Positions 20,970 to 32,135 of a DNA stretch of 64,000 nucleotides are shown here, piece by piece. The notes under the pieces are model-generated. The model saw only the letters and a program-made list of their open reading frames with translations, was not told the origin of the DNA and ran no database searches. The translations under genes and the position numbers were made by a program. How positions within the stretch are numbered: position 1 is the stretch's first letter; each line of letters begins with the position of its first letter. Origin of the DNA: Brassica napus (Eukaryota; Streptophyta; Magnoliopsida; Brassicales; Brassicaceae); the NCBI RefSeq assembly GCF_020379485.1, contig NW_026014658.1, forward strand, positions 659,001 through 723,000. The letters run 5' to 3'.

Positions 20970-22110
20970 ATGGTAAGATTGTTGGGTTCTAAGTAATCTT
21001 TTGTACTGATTAACTTAGGAGTGATTGAGGTTTATGTGTTCAGTTGTGGACTAACCTTTTGTTTGTGTTGTAACTCCTAAGGGTACAAGAAGGTCTAAAT
21101 CTCGGAAAGGAAAGGAGGCAACTGGAGCGTCTGGAGCAGTGGGGCAGGATGGTGCTGAACAGACCGGAGTGTTACCAGCTGGAACCATTCCAACCACAGT
21201 ACTACCGGCTCAGGTGGAGCAGGTGGCCAATGCAACCGGACTTACAGTGAGTGCAACTCTTCCTACTGAGGTTAGTGAAACTAATGGGGATGAGCAGCAA
21301 GAGCAAGTCCATGGAGACGATGCTGGGTCGTCCAACGTTGGTGCTGACAGTGGCCAGAATGTTGATGCAAACAATGTTCGGGTCACTGGTGCAGAGGAGG
21401 TCATTGAGCCGACCATAAGGGGCTTGGTGGAGGCTATGCAGATCATGGGAGCTCAGATAGCCTCCTTGACACAGGCGTTCACAACATTGGTGAACTCGTC
21501 CGTGGGACAGGCTAATCCTCCGGTTCGGGTTGCTGCTGGCGTGGCTGATGTTGGTGCTGGCCGTGTGGCTGAGGTGATTGAGATTGACCCACCGGCCAGG
21601 CCAGTGCATGGTATGGACTACCTGAAGGTGCTGGAGCATATCTCCAAGTTGGGGACCAAACACTTTGCTGGAAGTGTTGATCCTATTGAGGCGGACGAGT
21701 GGAGAACCAGGTTGGTTCGAAACTTCAAGTCCACACGATGTCCTGAGGATTACCAGAAGGACATAGCAGTACACTTCCTGGAGGGAGATGCACATAATTG
21801 GTGGTTAGCTTTGGACAAGCGTACCAATGGTACCATTGAGCACTTTGCTGACTTTGAGGTTGAGATCAACCATAAGTACTTTCCTGCTGAGGCGCGGGAT
21901 GGTTTGGAGACCAAGTTCCTGGACTTGACTCAGGGACGGAGGACGGTTCGTGAGTATGAAGAAGAGTTCAACCGACTCAAGAGGTATGTGGGAAGAGAAC
22001 TGGAGGATGAGAAGGTTCAGGTCCGAAGGTTCATCTGAGGCCTAAGGGTGGAGCTTCGAGCCTACTGTTATGTTTGTAAGTTCCACACGGTTTCTGAGTT
22101 GGTTGAGAGG
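20970..22110 (+). pseudogene. Element B gag, copy 1, truncated
   Basis: The open frame runs to a TGA at 22036-22038 where relatives have Arg; homology resumes in the same frame and breaks off near 22110. The product contains a retrotransposon gag domain with WRTRL, HNWW and YFPAEAR-type motifs in its C-terminal half; the N-terminal 120 residues are low-complexity. A start codon is missing in the main frame upstream. ATG at 20970-20972 is followed by GTAAGA, and AG at 21080-21081 precedes an in-frame exon starting GGTACAAG, so a 109-bp intron (20973-21081) would supply the start. Zinc knuckle and pol are absent. Confidence 0.82.
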
Positions 22111-22579
22111 ATATACCTCACTTCCTATTCCCGTCTCTCAAATCATTCATATCATCATATTTATATATATATATACCAGACCCGAGAAACCACAAAGGCT
22201 AAACAAGTCTAGCGAGTTAGCATCACCATCATCGCCATCAGATATTCAAAGATCGAACATCTAACACTTCATGCAGTTACACGGCCTCCAGGGTGCGACC
22301 CCATCATCGTGTCTTCGTGACCTTGTTCCATATCGCAGGACCAATTCACGGTAATCATCATTCATACGGGAATATTTTGGAAGACAGGTTTATAATAAGA
22401 CTTCACATGATTAATACTTCCATACATAATTATATTTAATACTATACATATGTATTAGTACTTGAGAACAAGTACTAAGGTTTGGAATAAACCTCTATGA
22501 TCATTCATAAATATTTAATAAGTGTTTACACTAAGTAAACACCTTACCAATTCAATATTGATCAAGAGACAAAGCCTAT
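22111..22579. other. Unassigned AT-rich stretch between B gag and A2
   Basis: No coding frame or RNA gene is seen. It contains a short TA microsatellite (about 22161-22173). The same stretch in copy 2 (30488-30958) was continuous with 38583 onward before A3 inserted, as the A3 target duplication shows. It is therefore probably the distal part of the W LTR on the minus strand. Confidence 0.5.
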
Positions 22580-25500
22580 TGTGGGAACCAAAATTCGCAC
22601 TGTCGATTTACGTTAAATTCAGGAAACTAAGGAAACCCTAATTTCCCAGAGGTCCCGGATCTCTGCGAGAGCCAACGACAAGTGACCAAATATATGTGGA
22701 AATCGTGAAAAGATAACAAACGAGTTTAGAGAAAACAGTAGATCTTATTTGGAATCTGCGTAAGAGCGTTGCGATCATTACAAGAGATCATAAAAGCTTT
22801 GGCCGTAAAGGCTGTCAGCGAGTTACCTAGTTCTAGCGGCCTAAAAGCTCAAACCTAGTTAAGTCGCAGCTCGATAACAAAAGACGAAAAATATACAAAA
22901 AAGGTTTTTGATTGATTTCGGACTGAACCTTGTTAAAGGCTGCCTACGTACCCCTTTCGAGGATCAAGCCGAACGTAGTTCAATTAATAGAGCTGGACAA
23001 GAGATCGAACTGCCTGGGCGAGTTCGTCTAGTAGTTGAGTGCCAGTCATAGAAACCGAACTTCTCGAGAATAAAGCCTAAAGTTTCTAAGTGCAGAGAAT
23101 TCCGAGTCTAAAAAGCTCTTTTTCATGCTCCTCGCCTAGAACTCCTTATATACTAGCTCCTAGGTCGGTTTACGCTTTTACTCTTCTGCCCTTAAGCCGT
23201 CATAGCATAAAAATGGAGATATTCCATTTTCCCGATTTTCACAATTATCTTCAAAACTTCCGTATTTATCCGCGGAAACTTGACATTTATCCTTCCTTGT
23301 GGACCAAGCGTAAACCGTGCTGTGGTTTACGGGCTTTTGGTTAAGAAATCGCAGGATGGGCCTCGAGTCGTTTTTTAGGTCCCTTTGGGCCATCTTCCGA
23401 CTCGAAGCGTTTACAATGATTTCTTTCGACAAAGAAAGAACTTTCCGCGGTTTCTAATCCGCGAAGTTTGATCGATGATTTAGAATAGCGGAAAACATAG
23501 ACTGAGCTCGCTACGGTCTTCGGGAGATAACATTTGAAGGTTTGACGAGAATGCATGTACTGATGTCGTACCGATGTTCGGAAGAGCTCGGTCACTACGC
23601 AGCGACCGAAATTTGGCTCGAGCCCGGTCGCTACGTAGCGACCAGTGCGCTGGGTTTAGGGCAAGACCTAGGTTTACTTTTGGTTTAAGGATTGTGCGGT
23701 GACTGGCCGGCTATCATTTTTCCTGTTGCAATTTCTTCCTGATTCGTATCGATTTAATGTCCGCGATAGGTTCTCGGCTTATACGACTTGTTTGATACGA
23801 ATCGAGCATCTCTCCGGAGACCGGAAGTGCTGGACCAAAATTTCGGATTTCTTTTATAGCGCTATTATCCTTGTGTCAGATGTAAGAGAGTCATCTTCGA
23901 GAGATGGCTATGTCTGTTTAGGACGTTGAGAGTTTGTTGTGATCAGCAACAAACTTAATGGAAAAAAATACTGTTTCGAGTCTTCGCGAAGAATATTTTT
24001 TGAGAAGATGTTAGTGCGTATGACTGTTTGGTCTTCCATGAAGGTATTTTTATCGAGGAAGGAAATTTCGTCGAAGAACTTATCTTCAGGCGTCTGCGAC
24101 GTCTCGCGATGCTGAAGATTTGTTATTCTTTCGTATGCCACGTTTCGTGCTTGAAATGTTCGTGGGCTTGAAGATATTTCGCGATGTTGCAAGGGTTTAG
24201 TCTTAGCCATGCGTTTGAAAAACATTCTAGTTTGACTACGAATGTTCGCAGCCAAAATTGTTGTTCATGTTTGGATGCTAATAGTTTTATTTGCGATCGA
24301 GGAATTATGACTGAGGTGTCGTGTAAATTTGTCCATGGGAACAAGCGTTTTCCTTCATAGTGCTTTGTGAAGTGTTGGCCTTCCGAGATGTATTTCGTGC
24401 ATTTTTTAGGATGTTTCGTATAGCTCTAGAAGCTTTGTTACGAATTTTTCCTTACATGCCGCGTATTATGGTTAAAACGTTGCGGGCTTAAAGTGAATTG
24501 TGGAGCGTATTGAACTTGGTCAATTTTCGAAAAGTTTAGATTTTCCGTTAACTGTTTGGTTGTTAGGACTTAGTTTCGTTACGAAGAATTTATCATATGA
24601 TTTCCGACTGTGGGCTATACGATAATTTATCATATCATATCACCGATTTTACGAAGGTCGTAAATCAGTGATATGTATACATATGTCAAAGTAGCATTGT
24701 TTCTGCGGGTTTTACGAGAAACCTTCCCGCTGTGATTTTGATGTTAGGTGAAAGTTGCTTGGAGTTACTCATGGAGTATTACCAAAGTTTATTTCAATAC
24801 GATCTAGTCGCGGAACGTTTTTCATAGGTTTTTCGAGAGAATTCTCATGACACATTGGTTTTTGAACGAATTGGTCAACCAGAGGTGGATCTAGCTAACC
24901 ATCGGGAGGAAAGTGATCCTTTTAATGTGCACGATGCTACATATATTCTCGAGTTTTCTTTGTCGCAAATGTTTTCGATGCTTTTCCGTGACTTACTTGG
25001 TACAACGGAAACTGAAAGAAATGCTTTGGTGATTGAAGATTTCTCGTAGAAATTTTTAAAACGAAACTGGCTTTCTGCAGCCGGAAAAGGCTTCAATACT
25101 TTGGCTAATCGTCGAGTTTCAGTTTGATATTGGTACAAGTTTTCTGTACGCATGATTTCGACAAGAAATGATGTATAGTTTTTGAGATTATGTTCATGAT
25201 CGTCTGGATATGTTGCTAGCGTTTAGACGAATATTAAGATTGTCGTTTGCCTATTCTTGTCGATTTGCAGAAGTTTTTTGAAGTTTGGGAGTATACGAGT
25301 ATAGTATACGTACCTACTCCCCCTTTTTTTTTTACGAAAGAAAATGGTTGAACCGAGATACTTTGAAGGGTTGTGTACGTTTCCTCTTCTGATGTTTGGA
25401 ATGATCGATAATTCGGGGCGATTTATAGACGACGCTTGGACTGTGATTTGGTTGTTTCCACGTTGACGACTTGGGATATGTCGGTTCCGAGAAAATTGCC

Positions 25501-26210
25501 AGAAACGAATCGGTTTTATGACGACGTTCATGTCTCTAACTTTTTCTCTCTTTAGGAAGCGAGCTTGATATGCGTGGTGATCGTTTCTTGACTTTCGGAG
25601 AGTTTAGATCGGTTTGCAAGATCTTGATGAACAATTATGGAACAATATATCGAGACAGGAAAAATCGCTTAAAACTTAGTTCGCTAGACTATCCGCCTAG
25701 GTTTTACGTTCCCTAAAGTTCTATGGCAGCCTCAAAGTAATTTCCTACGAAAATTCCAAGTCTGATTTCAAAAATTTCAAGTCGGAAATACTTTAATTCT
25801 CTAGAAGATGCAGTTTTGTCCCTTCTCAGTTTTGCGTGCTCATTTCCGTTTCCTATTCTCGTGTATGTTCGCCATTTCCGATATTGGTGTTTATCCTTTA
25901 AAACTTGAAATTTATCTTTCCAACTTGACTGTTATCTTCTCCTTAGATAAGACGTCGATTTTTGTAAAAAGGTTCAACGTAATCGTATAGTTAAGGCGGC
26001 TAAGGTGTTAAGTTAACTGTTGCCGTTTTATACGATTAATCTGAATTTATGCGAGGAAACAGGTCTTTGCGGTTTTTTTTATATCATAAAGTCTCAATGG
26101 TAGCTTCAATCGAGGCGAAACAAGAAACGTTTCGATCGAGATTCGAAAGTGAACGCAAAGATGGAGGTAGGGCGAGCAGGAACAAGCCAAGGAGTTTAAG
26201 ATGAGTTTTA

Positions 26211-27060
26211 CTTGTTTTCGTCGTAAAATCTCAACGGAAACTCTGATTGAGACGAAACGAAAAGCGTTTCGATGAGGAATCAAAGGAGAACGCAAAGGAG
26301 GACCCCTTTTAGGCCTGACAGGTCGCTATAGCGAGTGAGGATGTAATCTCGGTCGCTATAGCGAGTGGAAGGGAGCCAAGACGAGTCCAACTTGTTTTTG
26401 TCGTAAATTCTCGATGGAAACTCCGATTGAGACGAAACGAAAAGCGTTTCGATGAGGATTCAAAGGAGAACGTAAAGGAGGACCCCTTTGAGGCCTGACG
26501 GGTTGCAATAGCGAGTGAGGATGTCATCTCGGTCGCTATAGCGAGTGAAAGGGAGCCGAGACGAGTCCCACTTGTTTTCGTCGTAAAATCTCAACGGAAA
26601 CTCCGATTAATATGAAATGAAAAGTGTTTCGATGAGGATTCAAAATAGAACCCAAAGGAGAACCTCTCGGAGGCCTTAGAGGTCGCTACGTAGCGACAGG
26701 ACGGTCTGACAGGTCGCTACGTAGCGAGTGGAAGCAAGCCAAGAAGAGTCCTACTTGTTTTCGTCGTAAAATCTCAACGGAAACTCCGATTGAGACGAAA
26801 CGAAAAGCGTTTCGATGAGGATCCGAAAGAGAACCCAAAGGAGGACCTTTCTGGGCCTTACAGGTTGCTATGTAGCGACTGACGGTCTGACAGGTCGCTA
26901 CGTAGCGAGTGGAAGCAAGCCAAGAAGAGTCCTACTTGTTTTCGTCGTAAAATCTCAACGGAAACTCCGATTGAGACGAAACGAAAAGTGTGGCGATGAG
27001 GATTCACAAGAGAAACCAAAGGAGGACCTTTCTGAGGCCTTACCGGCCGCTACGTAGCGA
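26211..27060 (-). repeat. 181-bp tandem repeat in A2 internal region
   Basis: Five units begin at about 26211, 26391, 26571, 26754 and 26935, each with CTTGTTTTCGTCGTAAAAT or a near variant followed by an AAACTCCGATTGAGACGAAA block. Each unit carries one or two GGTCGCTA-type half palindromes, with AGCGAGTG replacing the full LTR palindrome. The same array is in A3 at about 35500-36360. Confidence 0.85.
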
Positions 27061-27074
27061 GTGGAGAGTTGGCT

Positions 27075-27302
27075 TGAGCTCGGTCGCTACGTAGCGACCG
27101 AGCGGTGTGCGTGCTCGGTCGCTACGTAGTGACCGAGCAGTGCGTGCTCGGTCGCTATGCAGTGTGCGTGCTCGGTCGCTACGTAGCGACCGAGCGGTGT
27201 GCGTGCTCGGTCGCTACGTAGCGACCGAGCAGTGTGTGTGCTCGGTCGCTACGTAGCGACCGAGCAGTGTGCGTGCTCGGTTGCTACGTAGCGACCGAGC
27301 TA
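27075..27302 (-). repeat. Palindrome cluster near the A2 primer-binding site
   Basis: About six copies of the 26-bp GCTCGGTCGCTAC palindrome, some with base changes, are spaced by short GTGTGCGTG-type linkers. This is the A1 LTR palindrome placed in the internal region of the relative. Copy 2 is at 36368-36593. Confidence 0.85.
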
Positions 27303-28088
27303 GGTAATCGTTTTGTTGTGTTTCTTTTTTCCGCGATTAACCAAAGGGTTTTTCAGCGGTTTTTGGGAGAACAAGTTTTATCCTTCCAAATGTCAACGGA
27401 AAACGTGTTTTGGTAAAACCCTTACGCATCGAGATTTCTTTTGTTCGATAATGAGCCAAACTCACGGGGTTTGATAAGATTTATCGTTTCCTTTTACGTT
27501 TAGAAAGAGAAATCGCGAGCTTGTTTTAGTGCTCTTCCTGTGGCGGAAGGTCGCAGCAAGGCTTTCAATTTTGTTGAACATTGGAGCAGTCAGTGCTGCC
27601 AGTTTGTCTTTCATATATCCAGACATAGTTTCGATCAAGCGTTTTGTGGCCATGAGTAAGAGTAATCCGTAACCCACCCTCCTTCTAGCGCCAAACTGTG
27701 GGAACCGAAATTCGCACTGTCGATTTACGTTTAAATCAGGACACTAAGGAAACCCTAATTTCCCAGAGGTCCCGGATCTCTGCGAGAGCCAACGACAAGT
27801 GACCAAATATATGTGGAAATCGTGAAAAGATAACAAACGAGTTTAGAGAAAACAGTAGATCTTATTTCGAATCTGCGTAAGAGCGTTGTGATCATTACAA
27901 GAGATCATAAAAGCTTTGGCCGCAATGGCTGTCAGCGAGTTACCTAGTTCTAGCGGCCTAAAAGCTCAAACCTAGTTAAGTCGCAGCTCGATAACAAAAG
28001 ACGAAAAATATACAAAAAAGGTTTTTGATTGATTTTGGACTGAACCTGTTAAAGGCTGCCTACGTACCCCTTTCGAGGATCAAGCCGA

Positions 28089-29273
28089 AAACGGAAGAAA
28101 CCGCCAATGGGTGGTTATGGGAAGAAGGGATGTGATTTTGGTAACTGTTCGCCCAGGCGGTTGGGGACAGTTTAAATCGTCATCTCTCTCTCATTTCTAC
28201 CCATTCTGGTCGATTTTTACTCATTTTCACACAGAGAGAAACACAGAGAAAATTCAAGAGAGAAAGAGAGACACAAACCTTGGATTGGCCGTTTTGATCC
28301 AAGAGATTGTTCTTGAGTAATTCTGGTGTGTTTGGGCGTGTGATCAAGAGGATGGATTTGAAGCAGAAAGACAAGGAGAAGGCAAAGGAGAAAGAGAAGG
28401 AAGTCGCCCCTGGAGACCGAACTCCTAAGGTGAGAGGTGTGGCCAAGAGTAACCGGACAAGGCCGCGGATGATGGCCGTGTGAGTCTGGCCGGTTTGGAT
28501 CGATTGGACACTCCTTAGTCTGACTTCTTCTACTCTGTTTCTTCATATATGTTGTGCTATGGATTGTTTTATGATATTACAGGGAAGGATCCATCGATCT
28601 TAAGGCTTGGCCTGATCAAATCCCCATGAAAGTCCCTTGTCCTTGTGTTGGCTGTTCATGGCCGAAATCACTATGATCTGAGCCGGTTCTTTTGAATCTG
28701 ATTATGGGAATATTTTTCTTCTGAATTGTCATGAGTTTTCATGAATTTTATTTGGTATTTGGATCTCTTTTTAAAGGGGTCAGACTCGACATTTTTGATG
28801 ATTGTTCTTGACTAGATTGGATCCGACCATGCAATGTGATTTGATTCTTGTTTTGTAATCTAACCTGGTGATTGTGTGTTTGTTTGTGTTGGATCCAGGA
28901 CCAGAAATGGAACGTGGTAAGGGAAAAGCACCATGAGGACCGCGGCCATGGGAAGATGTGTGGTGATTGGGTTGATTCTGAAATTTGTGTGATTATTGTA
29001 GCCTATTGTGCAACTTGTGAACTTATGCGATTCTAGTGTGCGATCTATCTATTAGGATGATTAATGATGTATGAACCTTGGTTATTAGCTATGAAATATC
29101 TATTTACCCAAGTTGATGCTTGATTGTTTAAGTGTGAATGTTGGAACCTCAAAACTCTGAAAAAGACTTAAATTATTTAACACTTGAACTTGAATATGAA
29201 AGATGGAACTGGTTGCATCGTTTGGTGAGGCCGCGGTCTGGTTGGATTGAGGAATCCAGGATCGGGTCTTACA
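28089..29273 (+). mobile_element. Element B LTR, copy 2 (5' truncated by duplication)
   Basis: It repeats 19713-20895 at an offset of 8377-8378 with a few substitutions. The left edge at about 28089 is the tandem duplication junction: the A2 LTR stops just after its GGATCAAGCC motif and B sequence begins. Confidence 0.88.
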
Positions 29274-29347
29274 AGTTGGTATCAGAGCATTCTCGATTCT
29301 AGGATTTGTTGGGTATTGGTTCACCACACACTTGGCCATTTGGACTC

Positions 29348-30488
29348 ATGGTAAGATTGTTGGGTTCTAAGTAATCTTTTGTACTGATTAACTTAGGAGT
29401 GATTGAGGTTTATGTGTTCAGTTGTGGACTAACCTTTTGTTTGTGTTGTAACTCCTAAGGGTACAAGAAGGTCTAAATCTCGGAAAGGAAAGGAGGCAAC
29501 TGGAGCGTCTGGAGCAGTGGGGCAGGATGGTGCTGAACAGACCGGAGTGTTACCAGCTGGAACCATTCCAACCACAGTACTACTGGCTCAGGTGGAGCAG
29601 GTGGCCAATGCAACCGGACTTACAGTGAGTGCAACTCTTCCTACTGACGTTAATGAAACTAATGGGGACGAGCAGCAAGAGCAAGTCCATGGAGACGATG
29701 CTGGGTCGTCCAACGTTGGTGCTGAGAGTGGCCAGAATGTTGATGCAAACAATGTTCGGGTCACTGGTGCAGAGGAGGTCATTGAGCCGACCATAAGGGG
29801 CTTGGTGGAGGCTATGCAGATCATGGGAGCTCAGATAGCGTCCTTGACACAGGCGTTCAGAACATTGGTGATCTCGTCCGTGGGACAGGCTAATCCTCCG
29901 GTTCGGGTTGCTGCTGGCGTGGCTGATGTTGGTGCTGGCCGTGTGGCTGAGGTGATTGAGATTGACCCACCGGCCAGGCCAGTGCATGGTATGGACTACC
30001 TGAAGGTGCTGGAGCATATCTCCAAGTTGGGGACCAAACACTTTGCTGGAAGTGTTGATCCTATGGAGGCGGACGAGTGGAGAACCAGGTTGGTTCGAAA
30101 CTTCAAGTCCACACGATGTCCTGAGGATTACCAGAAGGACATAGCAGTACACTTCCTGGAGGGAGATGCACATAATTGGTGGTTAGCTTTGGACAAGCGT
30201 ACCAATGGTACCATTGAGCACTTTGCTGACTTTGAGGTTGAGATCAACCATAAGTACTTTCCTGCTGAGGCGCGGGATGGTTTGGAGACCAAGTTCCTGG
30301 ACTTGACTCAGGGACGGAGGATGGTTCGTGAGTATGAAGAAGAGTTCAACCGACTCAGGAGGTATGTGGGAAGAGAACTGGAGGATGAGAAGGTTCAGGT
30401 CCGAAGGTTCATCTGAGGCCTAAGGGTGGAGCTTCGAGCCTACTGTTATGTTTGTAAGTTCCACACGGTTTCTGAGTTGGTTGAGAGG
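29348..30488 (+). pseudogene. Element B gag, copy 2, truncated
   Basis: This duplicates the gag at 20970-22110. The 299-residue frame differs at nine positions. The same TGA (30414-30416) and the same truncation show that both lesions predate the duplication. The putative ATG (29348-29350), intron and exon 2 start (29460) are conserved. Confidence 0.82.
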
Positions 30489-30958
30489 ATATACCTCACT
30501 TCCTATTCCCGTCTCTCAAATCATTCATATCATCATATTTATATATATATATATATATACCAGACCCGAGAAACCACAAAGGCTAAACAAGTCTAGCGAG
30601 TTAGCATCACCATCATCGCCATCAGATATTCAAAGATCGAACATCTAACACTTCATGCAGTTACACGGCCTCCAGGGTGCGACCCCATCATCGTGTCTTC
30701 GTGACCTTGTTCCATATCGCAGGACCAATTCACGATAATCATCATTCATACGGGAATATTTTGGAAGACAGGTTTATAATAAGACTTCACATGATTAATA
30801 CTTCCATACATAATTATATTTAATACTATACATATGTATTAGTACTTGAGAACAAGTACTAAGGTTTGGAATAAACCTCTATGATCATTCATAAATATTT
30901 AATAAGTGTTTACACTAAGTAAACAACTTACCAATTCAATATTGATCAAGAGACAAAG
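30488..30958. other. Copy 2 of the unassigned stretch beside B gag
   Basis: It is the duplicate of 22111-22579, with the TA microsatellite longer by 6 bp (about 30539-30558). It was joined to 38583 before A3 inserted. No gene is seen. Confidence 0.55.
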
Positions 30959-30963
30959 CCTAT
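30959..30963. other. A3 target site duplication, left copy
   Basis: CCTAT precedes the A3 LTR and is repeated exactly at 38578-38582 after the other LTR. Five bases is the usual Ty3/gypsy duplication size. Confidence 0.88.
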
Positions 30964-31967
30964 TGTGGGAACCAAAATTCGCACTGTCGATTTACGTTAA
31001 ATTCAGGAAACTAAGGAAACCCTAATTTCCCAGAGGTCCCGGATCTCTGCGAGAGCCAACGACAAGTGACCAAATATATGTGGAAATCGTGAAAAGATAA
31101 CAAACGAGTTTAGAGAAAACAGTAGATCTTATTTCGAATCTGCGTAAGAGCGTTGCGATCATTACAAGAGATCCTAAAAGCTTTGGCCGTAAAGGCTGTC
31201 AGCGAGTTACCTAGTTCTAGCGGCCTAAAAGCTCAAACCTAGTTAAGTCGCAGCTCGATAACAAAAGACGAAAAATATACAAAAAGGTTTTTGATTTATT
31301 TCGGAATGAACCTTGTTAAAGGCTGCCTACGTACCCCTTTCGAGGATCAATCCGAACGTAGTTCAATTAATAGAGCTGGACAAGAGATCGAACTGCCTGG
31401 GCGAGTTCGTCTAGTAGTTGAGTGCCAGTCATAGAAACCGAACTTCTCGAGAATAAAGCCTAAAGTTTCTAAGTGCAGAGAATTCCGAGTCTAAAAAGCT
31501 CTTTTTCATGCTCCTCGCCTAGGACTCCTTATATACTAGCTCCAAGGTCGGTTTACGCTTTTACTCTTCTGCCCTTAAGCCGTCATTGCATAAAAATGGA
31601 GATATTCCATTTTTCCCGATTTTCACAATTATCTTCAAAACTTCCGTATTAATCCGCGGAAACTTGACATTTATCCTTCCTTGTGGACCAAGCGTAAACC
31701 GTGCTGTGGTTTACGGGCTTTTGGTTAAGAAATCGCAGGATGGGCCTCGAGTCGTTTTTTAGGTCCCTTTGGGCCATCTTCCGACTCGAAGCGTTTACTA
31801 TGATTTCTTTCGACAAAGAAAGAACTTTCCGCGGTTTCTAATCCGCGAAGTTTGATCGATGATTTAGAATAGCGGAAAACATAGACTGAGCTCGCTACGG
31901 TCTTCGGGTGATAACATTTGAAGGTTTGACGAGAATGCATGTACTGATGTCGTACCGATGTTCGGAA

Positions 31968-32135
31968 GAGCTCGGTCACTACGCAGCGACCGAACTTTGG
32001 CTCAGGCTCGGTCGCTACGTAGCGACCGAGCGAGACGGACGCTCGTTCGTTACGTAGCGACCGAGCTTGGCTCGAGCTCGGTCGCTACGTAGCGACCGAG
32101 CGGGACGGACGCTCGGTCGCTACATAGCGACCGAG
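31968..32135 (-). repeat. Palindrome cluster in A3 3' LTR
   Basis: About four palindromes of the GCTCGGTCGCTAC family lie here with GAGACGGAC-type and TTGGCTCGA-type spacers. The matching cluster in the other LTR (37966-38310) has about twice as many units and more mutations, so copy number changed after insertion. Confidence 0.85.

Larger units (their letters stand above)
22580..28088 (-). mobile_element. A2: non-coding Tat-family derivative (LARD-like), copy 1, internally deleted
   Basis: On the minus strand the order is: 5' LTR part 28088-27697, primer-binding site 27693-27677, internal region 27676 to about 23642, then the 3' LTR remnant to 22580. LTR end and primer-binding site match A1, but gag, pol and the antisense ORF are all absent and no long frame exists. 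The 3' LTR start and polypurine tract are gone: at about 23640 the palindrome part of the LTR is fused to internal sequence that in A3 lies at 32935. The right end at 28088 is a duplication breakpoint, not an LTR end. Confidence 0.85.

Noticed and set aside
24875..25153. 92-codon minus-strand frame in A2 (and 34170-34448 in A3) as a small conserved gene
   Set aside because: Both copies derive from one duplication, so conservation is uninformative; no domain is visible.
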